Positions 7,076 through 14,052 of a DNA stretch of 32,154 bases are shown one piece after another (within the stretch, counting starts at the first letter, position 1; every line of letters starts with the position of its first letter). The notes beneath the pieces are model-generated. The model was not told the origin of the DNA, ran no database searches, and was given only the letters and a program-made list of their open reading frames with translations. Position numbers and translations under genes: made by a program. The stretch is from the NCBI GenBank assembly GCA_028718985.1, contig JAQUKQ010000022.1, positions 1-32,154 on the forward strand. The letters are read 5' to 3'. Origin of the DNA: Desulfobulbaceae bacterium. GTDB lineage: Bacteria; Desulfobacterota; Desulfobulbia; Desulfobulbales; VMSU01.

Positions 7076-8452
7076 TTGAGTGATATGCATAAACGGGTTT
7101 TGCTGGTCGATGATGACGAGGTTATTCGAGATGTGTTGGGCACCATCCTGAGCAAGCACGGCTATCAAGTTGATACGGCGGCCGATGGCAGGGAGGCCTT
7201 GGCCAAGGTTGCGGGTGGTTTTTTCGATCACATCATCACTGATCTCAGTATGCCGATCATGGATGGACTTGAATTACTACAGGCCCTTCAGGATATGGAG
7301 GTTGACGCTATCCGTACCGTAATTTCAGGCAATACGGAATTTTCCTCAGTCAGTCAGGCCTTTAAGCTTGGCGCTAGTGATTTTATTGCCAAACCGTTTC
7401 AGTCTGATCAGGAAATTTTGCTTACCCTTCGTCAGGCCGAAGAGAAGGGGCGGCTTCAGAAAGATAATGTTCGCCTACAAAAGGAGTTGGAAGAGAATTA
7501 TATCTTCTCAAACATCGTAGCCCGCAGTCGGGCAATGACCACGATCTTTAAGACTATCACCAAGATCGCCGACTATAAAACTACCGTGCTGATCACCGGC
7601 GAGAGCGGGACAGGGAAGGAGTTGATTGCCAGAGCCATCCATTACAACAGCATCCGAAAGGCTAAACCCCTAGTTGATGTCAATTGTGGTGGTATTCCTG
7701 AGAATCTCTTGGAAAGCGAGATGTTTGGTTATGTGAAGGGGGCGTTTACCGATGCCAATCGCACCAAGAAAGGGTTGTTTGAGGAGGCAGATGGCGGCAC
7801 CTTGTTTCTCGATGAGATCGGAGATATGCCAATGTCACTGCAGGTCAAATTGCTGCGGGCTTTGCAGGAGGAAGAGATTCGTCCGCTCGGCTATGGCCAG
7901 TCAATCAAGGTTGACGTGCGGATTATTGCCGCGACAGCCAAGAAACTGCGGGATCAGGTGCGGGATAAACAATTCAGGGACGATCTCTTCTACCGAATTA
8001 ATGTTTTGGCCATTGAGGTGCCACCGCTCAGGGAGAGGCAGGAGGATATCCCACTGCTGATTGATCACTTTGTCAAGAAGTATAACCAGCGTTTGGGGCT
8101 TTCGATTGTGGATATTGACAAGACCTGTCTGCACAAGTTGATGTATTATAGCTGGCCAGGGAATGTCCGAGAGTTGGAAAATGTTATCGAACGGGGCATG
8201 GCGCTCGCCGAAGGGGATGTTCTAACCGTCAAGAATCTGCCGGCAGAGCTTTTTCAGGGGGGGGAGGCTTCTGCCCCCTTTGACTTGGCGAACGCGGGAT
8301 TTTCTATCAAGCAAAATCGGGCGGCTATGGAGAGGCAGTTGATTGCCAAGGCCTTAAGCGAAACTAGTGGTAATAGGACACATAGCGCAGCGTTGCTTGA
8401 AATTAGTATTCCAGCCCTCCTGTATAAGATGAAGGAGTATGAGCTGAGTTGA
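7076..8452 (+). CDS. NtrC-family sigma-54-dependent response regulator
   Basis: A 458-residue regulator from the TTG start. The receiver domain (about 5-120) has the acidic cluster DDDE at 12-15, phosphoacceptor D56, S84 and K106. A coiled linker leads to the AAA+ domain: Walker A GESGTGKE at 175-182, sigma-54 contact loop GAFTDA at 222-227 (most members have GAFTGA), Walker B GGTLFLDEIGD and arginine-finger region FRDDLFYRIN. A Fis-type helix-turn-helix ends the protein (ALLEISIPALLYKMKEY). The chosen start is TTG at 7076, 8 bases after GGAGG (7063-7067); the in-frame ATG at 7061 would overlap that site and lacks its own. It follows pilD by 18 bases. No histidine kinase gene is adjacent. Targets could be pilus genes or the sigma-54 flagellar promoters in this window, which is inference. 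Confidence 0.93.
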   Translation: MSDMHKRVLLVDDDEVIRDVLGTILSKHGYQVDTAADGREALAKVAGGFFDHIITDLSMPIMDGLELLQALQDMEVDAIRTVISGNTEFSSVSQAFKLGASDFIAKPFQSDQEILLTLRQAEEKGRLQKDNVRLQKELEENYIFSNIVARSRAMTTIFKTITKIADYKTTVLITGESGTGKELIARAIHYNSIRKAKPLVDVNCGGIPENLLESEMFGYVKGAFTDANRTKKGLFEEADGGTLFLDEIGDMPMSLQVKLLRALQEEEIRPLGYGQSIKVDVRIIAATAKKLRDQVRDKQFRDDLFYRINVLAIEVPPLRERQEDIPLLIDHFVKKYNQRLGLSIVDIDKTCLHKLMYYSWPGNVRELENVIERGMALAEGDVLTVKNLPAELFQGGEASAPFDLANAGFSIKQNRAAMERQLIAKALSETSGNRTHSAALLEISIPALLYKMKEYELS

Positions 8453-8456
8453 TAGA

Positions 8457-8990
8457 CTAACGGGGGGTGGTAGCGGCGGTTTTTACAATGTTTGCGAGCT
8501 GCTCACTAAGCGCCGGGTTAAGCTCTTTGATGATGGCGATTTGTCGGCTTGTCGCCTCTAGGTCATTCAAATGGAAAAAGGTCAGTCCCAGGCTGTATTG
8601 AGCTTTGAAGTGGGTAGGTTGGAGCTGGGTAATTTGTTGCAGTAGGTTTTGCGCCATGTTGTACTCTTTTTTATAAAAATGCAGGGCTGCTATTTTGTAC
8701 AGGATGCTGAGATTGTCTGGTGCTATGCGGAGGGCTCTTTCCAGGACAGAGGCAGCGTCAAGGTAGTTGCCAACTTTTATGTAGGCATGGCCCAGCATGT
8801 TTAAGACGGAAACCGAGGCTTCTCCTTTTTCGAGAATTTTGGTGAAGGCGGCGATTGCCTCCTGCCATTGACCGAGTTTGCCATGGCAGAAGCCGATGTC
8901 GTACCAGTATGACCCTTTTATTGGCTCTACTTGGGCGGCTTTCAGGAAAAAAGAGAGCACTCTCTGGTATTCCTTTGAAGACAACTTCAT
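8457..8990 (-). CDS. TPR-repeat protein
   Basis: A 177-residue protein made almost wholly of about four tetratricopeptide repeats, from residue 22 to about 160. The TPR pattern is clear in WYDIGFCHGKLGQWQEAIAAF, LNMLGHAYIKVGNYLDAASVL, LYKIAALHFYKKEYNMAQNLL and AQYSLGLTFFHLNDLEATSRQ, each with the small/aromatic/Ala positions of the fold. There is no signal peptide or membrane segment, so it is probably a cytoplasmic scaffold; the partner is unknown. It is convergent with the response regulator gene, the two stop codons being 4 bases apart with no visible terminator hairpin. The ribosome-binding site is weak (AAAAG), but no alternative start exists upstream before a stop. Confidence 0.85.
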   Translation of the reverse strand: MKLSSKEYQRVLSFFLKAAQVEPIKGSYWYDIGFCHGKLGQWQEAIAAFTKILEKGEASVSVLNMLGHAYIKVGNYLDAASVLERALRIAPDNLSILYKIAALHFYKKEYNMAQNLLQQITQLQPTHFKAQYSLGLTFFHLNDLEATSRQIAIIKELNPALSEQLANIVKTAATTPR

Positions 8991-9239
8991 CTTTTGGGCT
9001 TTTTCGTTTTGAAAGTGCTGCCGGGATTATGAGCTGGTTCTGCCGAGAAGGCGCTGAATTTTCCTAAAATAAATGTAACTGGATAGCAAGCAGGTTCTCT
9101 TAGTTTCCGGCTGAGGGGAAGTCAAGAAGAATTCGTCAGGAAAATGTGTGTGTTCGTGGCTATGTCTGCTGTGCATCACGCTTTACGGTCAAGTAAATAC
9201 GTCTTTTCTGCGAATTTATCAATATCTGAGGGAGGGCTT

Positions 9240-9458
9240 ATGCATCAAACAGGACGTTATTTGTTGCTGCTGGGAGGTTTTTTTTTGTTGGGGGTGTTTG
9301 GATGCACCAGGCATGTGATTGAGAGTAAGAGCGAAGTGGCCCTGGCTCCGGTTGAAATTAAGCCTATTCACATAACAATCGATATCAATATTAAGATAGA
9401 CCGGGCGCTTGATAATTTTTTCGATGATATCGATAAGGCCTCTGCGGCCAAAAACTAA
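9240..9458 (+). CDS. ynbE: YnbE-like outer-membrane lipoprotein
   Basis: A 72-residue lipoprotein. The N-terminus is a lipoprotein signal (MHQTGRYLLLLGGFFLLGVFGC) with lipobox GVFGC and acceptor cysteine at 22. The mature part carries VALAPVEIKPIHITIDINIKIDRALDNFF split by no gaps, matching the YnbE pattern of a proline-bearing lead-in and alternating hydrophobic strand (INxNVKI) before an amphipathic end. GAGGGAGG lies just before the ATG at 9240; an upstream in-frame ATG at 9144 is rejected because it would bury the signal. In E. coli, YnbE partners YdbH, an AsmA-like protein, in an envelope-spanning bridge for lipid homeostasis. ydbL follows here, but ydbH is not in the window. Confidence 0.8.
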   Translation: MHQTGRYLLLLGGFFLLGVFGCTRHVIESKSEVALAPVEIKPIHITIDINIKIDRALDNFFDDIDKASAAKN

Positions 9459-9476
9459 TTGTACATGGAGGCGAAT

Positions 9477-9848
9477 ATGGGCATGAAAAACGTGTGGTGG
9501 GTGATGGCGTTGTGTCTTGTATGGGGCCTGACGTCTGGAAACGCTTTGGCGGCAGATGGGATTAAGGCTAGGATGCTTGCTCGGGTACCTGAAATAAATG
9601 CTTTGAAGACCGCGGGAGTGGTTGGAGAGAACAGTAAGGGGTATCTCGAGTTTGTGGGAGCCAGGCAAGAAAAAGTCTCGCTAGTGGAAAGCGAAAACGC
9701 CGATCGCAGGCAGGTGTATGAGGCGATTGCCGCGCAGCAGGGAACCAGCTCCGAACGGGTTGGCCAGCGTCGCGCTTTGCAGATAGCGGAGAGTGCCGAA
9801 TCGGGTAGTTTGCTGCAGGCCGCGGATGGTTCATGGCGAAAGAAGTAG
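9477..9848 (+). CDS. ydbL: YdbL family (DUF1318) periplasmic protein
   Basis: A 123-residue exported protein. A signal peptide (KNVWWVMALCLVWG, cleavage after NALA) precedes a DUF1318 domain. Family landmarks are visible: VVGENSKGYLEF (the G-x-V-G-E-x3-G-Y-L motif), SLVESENADRRQVYEAIAAQQG, a helix with a conserved alanine-rich face, and the ending LLQAADGSWRKK. GGAGG at 9467-9471 lies 5 bases before ATG 9477; ATG 9483 is an alternative. In E. coli, YdbL is encoded with YnbE and YdbH and is reported to modulate their function. It follows ynbE by 18 bases, and its last 16 bases overlap the phosphoribosyltransferase gene. Confidence 0.88.
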   Translation: MGMKNVWWVMALCLVWGLTSGNALAADGIKARMLARVPEINALKTAGVVGENSKGYLEFVGARQEKVSLVESENADRRQVYEAIAAQQGTSSERVGQRRALQIAESAESGSLLQAADGSWRKK

Positions 9849-10645
9849 ACCTCTATCCCTTGCGGGCCGCGCCTCCTGGTCAATACCTGTCCGGGGGGGT
9901 GTCATATCCACGGGGGTATGTTTTCTCTGATGGCAGTGTTGCCCCGCTATTTAAACACGGAGTCCTTTCTGCGCTTGAGATCGGAGAAATTGCTCAGGGA
10001 ACGGCCCTCTCCATTGCCCAACGCTACGGTGGACAGCGTCTACTGGTCGTCGTGATCTTGGAGGGGGGGCGCTGTTTCGGTGAGATGGTGATTGAGGAGC
10101 TTGCGGCGCTGCAAAAGGAGTACGCCTTGCACTATGAGGTGGCTACGATCCAAATCCGGAGCTACGGACAGGGGAGTCAGGCCGCTCGGCACAAAGTCTT
10201 GCAGCCACTGAGGGATCCTCTCGGCCGGGAGATACGCGATTGCGCAGGCTTTGATGGGGTGCTGCTGGTCGATGACTTGATTGACGGTGGCGCGACTTTG
10301 GCGTGGTTGATCGGCGATTATCTGCCGCTGCTGTCCGCTAAAGTGGTCGGTGTTTACACGATGCTGGAGAAGGAGAGGCAGCGGAGCAGAGCGATCGACG
10401 AGCTTCTTGCCGGGCACCTGGTCTGGACCGGAAAACGGGTGTCCGACGAGTGGTTAGTGGGGTACGGCTTGGACTTGGCGCTACCAGGTGGTGCGGATGG
10501 TTCAACCTTGCATCTGTTTCGTCAAGCCTTGCCTGGCGGCATTTATGCCTTCAATGAGCAGATTGAACAGCGATTGACTGCTGAGTGTCAGCTCAATCCA
10601 CAGTCGGTTATCCAGCAGTTGGGGGTCTATCTGAGCTCAAGGTAA
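9833..10645 (+). CDS. HPRT-like type I phosphoribosyltransferase
   Basis: A 270-residue cytoplasmic protein with a type I phosphoribosyltransferase core. The PRPP-binding loop is VLLVDDLIDGGAT at residues 143-155. VVVILEGGRCFGEMVI (about 72-87) matches the first loop of hypoxanthine phosphoribosyltransferase, where LKGG is usual. DEWLVGYGLD at 205-214 matches the C-terminal FVVGYGLD motif of HPRT. It is about 90 residues longer than typical HPRT, with an N-terminal lead (1-35) and a C-terminal tail (about 225-270). The role is probably purine salvage, or regulation by a PRT-like protein; the base specificity cannot be read. The start overlaps the ydbL end by 16 bases in another frame and has only a weak ribosome-binding site, so translation is likely coupled. 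It is convergent with the NIL-ferredoxin gene. Confidence 0.8.
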   Translation: MAKEVDLYPLRAAPPGQYLSGGVSYPRGYVFSDGSVAPLFKHGVLSALEIGEIAQGTALSIAQRYGGQRLLVVVILEGGRCFGEMVIEELAALQKEYALHYEVATIQIRSYGQGSQAARHKVLQPLRDPLGREIRDCAGFDGVLLVDDLIDGGATLAWLIGDYLPLLSAKVVGVYTMLEKERQRSRAIDELLAGHLVWTGKRVSDEWLVGYGLDLALPGGADGSTLHLFRQALPGGIYAFNEQIEQRLTAECQLNPQSVIQQLGVYLSSR

Positions 10646-10659
10646 TTATTACGAGGGGA

Positions 10660-11091
10660 CTACTCACGCGTGATAGACTGTGGATCGAGGGTGATGGCCA
10701 TGGCTCGAACCGGGCAGACCGTCACACACAGGCCACAACCGGTGCATTTTTCCGGATCAAAAAGAACGGCCATTTCCGGGCGTTTGATGGCGAGGGCGCC
10801 GGTGGCGCAGAGACCGGTGCAGGCACCACACTGGAAGCATTTTTCGTCATCTCGTGTAATGACTGTGGCGAGGGTTTCGACGGTGATTCCTTGCTTCTTG
10901 ATATAGTTTATCCCGGCCTGAACGTTCTTTTTATGGCCGGACAACTCGAGCACCATGACGCCGTCCTGTTGGAGAAAGATGTCTGCCTTCAGAATATTGA
11001 ACTCAATGTCGTAGCGCTTGACCAGATTGCAGATGATCGGCTGGCCGAGGCTCTCCTTGGGGAATCGCAGTAAATACATTCTGTTATACAT
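10660..11091 (-). CDS. NIL-domain ferredoxin with two [4Fe-4S] clusters
   Basis: A 143-residue protein. Residues 1-78 form a NIL domain, an ACT-like fold also found at the end of methionine ABC transporter ATPases (LRFPKESLGQPIICNLVKRYDIEFNIL). Residues 80-130 are a two-cluster ferredoxin: C85-x2-C88-x2-C91-x3-C95 and C116-x2-C119-x2-C122-x3-C126-P. The first motif lacks the usual proline after the last cysteine. In methanogens and sulfate reducers, NIL-ferredoxins act with a DUF39 protein in making homocysteine from aspartate semialdehyde and sulfide; no DUF39 gene is adjacent here, so that role is not established. The ATG at 11091 has a weak ribosome-binding site; an in-frame ATG at 11079 is the alternative. 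Confidence 0.88.
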   Translation of the reverse strand: MYNRMYLLRFPKESLGQPIICNLVKRYDIEFNILKADIFLQQDGVMVLELSGHKKNVQAGINYIKKQGITVETLATVITRDDEKCFQCGACTGLCATGALAIKRPEMAVLFDPEKCTGCGLCVTVCPVRAMAITLDPQSITRE

Positions 11092-11130
11092 GTCTTTGTG
11101 GTTTTTTTTTGCTGAAGTTAAGGGAAAGTT

Positions 11131-11703
11131 TCAGGGGTGACTTGTTTCGAGCATGTCGCTTAGTTGAGAGAGTAGGGTTGTCACCGGCGAGTTGGTGTCG
11201 ATTGTTATGATGGCGTTGGCTGGCAATTCATCGGGAGCCTCAAAGCGGCTCTTTTGCTGAACATAAATTTCCCAGCGACCATCGGAGACAGCCTGCGGGT
11301 CTTGCGCCCGCAGAGCCATGCGCTCTTTCATGATCTCTTCTGGACAGCGGCACAAAATAAAGGTGGGGATTGCCTTGTGTGCCTGGGCAAGCAAGAGCAG
11401 CCGCGACCGTTCTTTCTCTGCCTGGTAGGAACCATCCAAGATGACAGAGCGATTATGCCCCAGTTCAGCTGCAGCAAGGTCCAGCAGTGCGTCATAGGTT
11501 TTTTGCGAGAAAGCCGTGCTGTAAATGCCGCTTGCAAAAGACTCCTGTTGTGGGGCATTGGTTGCCAGCCCGGCCAACTCTTTTCTGACCCGGTCGGAAT
11601 TGTAATACTTGGCACTGATGGCCTTGGCCCAGGCCTCTGCCAGGGTGCTCTTGCCAGAGGCGATCAATCCGAAAAAGATGTAGAGGCGGGGGCGTTTGCT
11701 CAT
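11131..11703 (-). CDS. P-loop kinase-like ATPase (AAA_33 type)
   Basis: A 190-residue protein with an N-terminal Walker A motif FFGLIASGKST (P-loop at about 12-19). YYNSDRVRKELAG follows, where the aspartate and arginines fit nucleoside or gluconate kinase-like folds, then SVILDGSYQAEKERSRLL as the second conserved block and CRCPEEIMKERMALR as the lid region. This pattern is common in small AAA_33 proteins and in the C-terminal half of aminoglycoside phosphotransferase-like fusions. The substrate is unknown; a small-molecule kinase is the likeliest role. It lies 39 bases upstream of the NIL-ferredoxin gene on the same strand, so the two may be co-transcribed. The N-terminus MSKRPRLYIFFG fits the family. 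Confidence 0.8.
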   Translation of the reverse strand: MSKRPRLYIFFGLIASGKSTLAEAWAKAISAKYYNSDRVRKELAGLATNAPQQESFASGIYSTAFSQKTYDALLDLAAAELGHNRSVILDGSYQAEKERSRLLLLAQAHKAIPTFILCRCPEEIMKERMALRAQDPQAVSDGRWEIYVQQKSRFEAPDELPANAIITIDTNSPVTTLLSQLSDMLETSHP

Positions 11704-12041
11704 GGTTCTTATTAGCCCTCCGGTTTGCGCAAGTCAAGGACGAATTGCTGTGGATAGAGACCTCCTTCATCGCGGGCGTTGCAATTTTTTGTAAAATGAA
11801 GAATATAGAGACGAGTATCGGTCTTGAATGGTGGCCCATTGTCTGATGATCTGCCTGAATTGAAGATTGCCACTCTACACAGAAAAAAGGATCTGAAAAC
11901 GGCATAAACAGAACCGATCGAAAAAAGAGAACACTCCGAGCCAAAAACCCTACGTCACGGCGCTACGCGATAAGGGTTCCGGCCGATAGGGTAGGGTTGG
12001 AAACGACCTTGCCTCCCCGTATTTTTGGAAAGGAGAGTATC
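11704..12041. other. Intergenic region carrying the moaA leader
   Basis: About 340 bases between the divergent P-loop kinase gene and moaA. The right half (about 11930-12025) is a structured leader, listed separately. In the left half, a possible sigma-70 promoter for moaA is TTGCAA at about 11778-11783 with AATATA 17 bases later; this is a weak guess. No coding sequence in this stretch is convincing, and an in-frame TTG at 11997 would start moaA inside the leader and is rejected. Confidence 0.4.
11930..12025 (+). promoter_or_regulatory. Probable Moco riboswitch leader of moaA
   Basis: Directly upstream of moaA lies a sequence resembling the Moco RNA motif: ACACTCCGAGCC near 11931-11942 at the 5-prime side and CTTGCCTCCCCG near 12009-12019 at the 3-prime side. 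AACCCTAC (11946-11953) pairs perfectly with GTAGGGTT (11991-11998). GGTTG-GAAA-CGACC (11995-12008) can form a GNRA-capped stem that partly competes with it. CTCC at 12013-12016 could pair with the GGAG of the moaA Shine-Dalgarno (12032-12035), suggesting control of translation start by cofactor level. The match is from memory of the consensus, not from a covariance search, and the closing P1 stem was not resolved by eye. Confidence 0.72.
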
Positions 12042-13073
12042 ATGACAGCGCATCAACAAGGGACAACTGTCCCTTATTCCCCACCTCCCCAATCGAATCG
12101 ACTGATCGATAATCACGGTCGGCCGATTACCTATTTGCGGCTCTCGATTACTGACCGCTGTAATCTCCGTTGTCACTACTGCATGCCAGAAGGAGGGGCC
12201 GACTTTGTCCCTCACGCCGAGATCCTCACCTTCGAGGAGTTGGAGCGTGTGGTGCGCTTGCTTTCGGCTCTTGGGGTGTCAAAGGTTCGCATCACGGGCG
12301 GTGAGCCCTTTGTCCGTCAGGGTTGCATGTCGTTTTTGCAGAGATTGAGGGGTATTGATACGGTGCGTTCTCTGCATGTCACGACCAATGGCGTGGAAAC
12401 CTTTCGCTATCTCGATGACCTTGCTGCCTTGCGGATCAATGGCGTCAATCTCAGCCTTGACAGCTTGGATCCCGGCCGCTTCTGGCAGATTAGCCGCCGC
12501 AATCTCTTGCACACTGTTTTGTCCACTCTCGACGGCTGCCTCAAACGATCGCTCCCTTTGAAGATCAACGCCGTGGTGCAGGAAGATACTGAGGATAGCG
12601 AAATTGTCGCCTTAGCGGATCTTGCCCGCCAGCATCCGCTTTGCCTGCGTTTTATCGAAAAAATGCCGTTTTCTGGGGTGTGGAGTGTACGGGCGAAATC
12701 GACACGCTCCTTGCGGCAACGTTTGCACGTTCTCTTCCCAGAGATGACGCCGCTTGTGACGAACGGCCCGTCGACAGCCCGCCTGTACACCTTGCCTGGT
12801 TATGCCGGCCAGGTGGGTGTCATTGAGGGCAATTCCCGTCGCTTCTGCACGACTTGTAATAAGATCCGGATTACGCCAGTGGGGATGTTAAAGGCCTGCT
12901 TGTATGATAACGGTGTGTTAGACTTGAAGGCCATGTTGCGGCGTGGGGCCGATGACAGCGAAATTACGCAGGCTGTCATTGGCGCGGTGGCGCAGCGCTA
13001 TCGTGATGGTATGGAGACCGAGGAGCATTGCGCCAGAGAGTGTGATCCCGCCATGGCCAGTATCGGTGGATAA
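12042..13073 (+). CDS. moaA: GTP 3',8-cyclase MoaA (molybdenum cofactor biosynthesis)
   Basis: A radical SAM enzyme of 343 residues that converts GTP to 3',8-cH2GTP, the first step of molybdopterin synthesis. The radical SAM cluster motif is CNLRCHYC near residue 45. VRITGGEPFVR is the SAM-binding GGEP motif. The second cluster ligands are in RRFCTTCNKIRIT and the following KACL. The protein ends in SIGG, the C-terminal double glycine required in MoaA. AAAGGAGA lies about 5 bases before ATG 12042. It leads an operon with the moaC-mogA fusion, moeA and MOSC genes and sits behind a Moco-like leader, so feedback by the cofactor is likely. The glycine-rich radical SAM core is intact. Confidence 0.97.
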   Translation: MTAHQQGTTVPYSPPPQSNRLIDNHGRPITYLRLSITDRCNLRCHYCMPEGGADFVPHAEILTFEELERVVRLLSALGVSKVRITGGEPFVRQGCMSFLQRLRGIDTVRSLHVTTNGVETFRYLDDLAALRINGVNLSLDSLDPGRFWQISRRNLLHTVLSTLDGCLKRSLPLKINAVVQEDTEDSEIVALADLARQHPLCLRFIEKMPFSGVWSVRAKSTRSLRQRLHVLFPEMTPLVTNGPSTARLYTLPGYAGQVGVIEGNSRRFCTTCNKIRITPVGMLKACLYDNGVLDLKAMLRRGADDSEITQAVIGAVAQRYRDGMETEEHCARECDPAMASIGG

Positions 13074-13105
13074 CTAACCTTATTTTACCCCAAAGGAAAT
13101 CACTC

Positions 13106-14032
13106 ATGATCGATGTAAGTCCCAAGTTTAACTCCTTGCGGTATGCTCTGGCCGAAGGGTTTTTGTTCGGTAATCCTGATGTGTTGCAGCGAGTTTTCGA
13201 TAAAACGGTGCCCAAAGGTGATGTTGCCGAAGTGGCTCGGGCTGCAGGGATCATGGCCGCCAAGCATTGCAGCGATCTGATTGTTTTCTGTCACCCTATC
13301 CCGCTTGATTGGATCGAGATCTCTCTTGAGCCGCACGAAAGGGGGATTAGGGTGTCCGCTGAGGTGCGGTCGGTTTGGAAAACCGGGGTCGAGGTCGAGG
13401 CGATCACCGCAGTTACCGGTGCTTTGCTCAATGCCTACGACATGTTGAAACCGTTGGATCAGGAGCTCTCATTCGGTGATATTCGGGTGGTGAAGAAAAA
13501 AGGGGGCAAGAGTGACTTCCAGGATCGTTTTGCCGTGCCGGTAAAAACGGCGGTTTTAGTGATGTCCGATTCTACTTTTGCCGGGACACGGCAGGATAAG
13601 TCTGGAAAAGTGATTGTTGACTATCTTGCCAGGCAGCCGGTCGCGGTGGATTGTTACGAGATATTACCGGATGATCGGGATGCGATTGCTCGTCGCCTCA
13701 AGCAGCTGGCCGACGAGGAAAAATATCAATTAATTTTTACGACCGGCGGCACGGGACTTGGGCCGCGGGACGTTACCCCGGAGGCGACGTTGAGTGTCCT
13801 CGAACGGACGGTGCCGGGGATTGCCGAGTCTATCCGCAAACATGGCAAGGATCGGACGCCCTACGCCATGCTCTCACGCGGCGAGGCAGGGCTGCGTGGT
13901 GATTGCCTGATCATTAATTTGCCGGGGAGCTCAAGGGGGGCGGAGGAGAGCCTACAGGCGCTTTTCCCCGGATTGCTGCATATCTTCCCGATGATGCAGG
14001 GCAAGGGCCATGAGGGGGGTGTGTGCAAGTAG
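13106..14032 (+). CDS. Bifunctional MoaC-MogA/MoaB fusion
   Basis: A 308-residue fusion. Residues 1-150 are MoaC (cyclic pyranopterin monophosphate synthase): MIDVSPKFNSLRYALAEG, the PKGDV lysine loop, HCSDLIVFCHPIPL, GVEVEAITAVTGALLNAYDMLKP and KKKGGKSDF. Residues 152-308 are MogA/MoaB-like (molybdopterin adenylyltransferase): VLVMSDSTFAG, FTTGGTGLGPRDVTPEAT and INLPGSSRGAEESL. Together they would make the pyranopterin ring after MoaA and activate molybdopterin with AMP before MoeA inserts molybdate. Such fusions are known in several bacterial groups. AAAGGA lies about 8 bases before the ATG. The fusion starts 32 bases after moaA and ends 20 bases before moeA. Confidence 0.95.
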   Translation: MIDVSPKFNSLRYALAEGFLFGNPDVLQRVFDKTVPKGDVAEVARAAGIMAAKHCSDLIVFCHPIPLDWIEISLEPHERGIRVSAEVRSVWKTGVEVEAITAVTGALLNAYDMLKPLDQELSFGDIRVVKKKGGKSDFQDRFAVPVKTAVLVMSDSTFAGTRQDKSGKVIVDYLARQPVAVDCYEILPDDRDAIARRLKQLADEEKYQLIFTTGGTGLGPRDVTPEATLSVLERTVPGIAESIRKHGKDRTPYAMLSRGEAGLRGDCLIINLPGSSRGAEESLQALFPGLLHIFPMMQGKGHEGGVCK

Positions 14033-14052
14033 GAAGAGGGAGGCAAGAGGGC

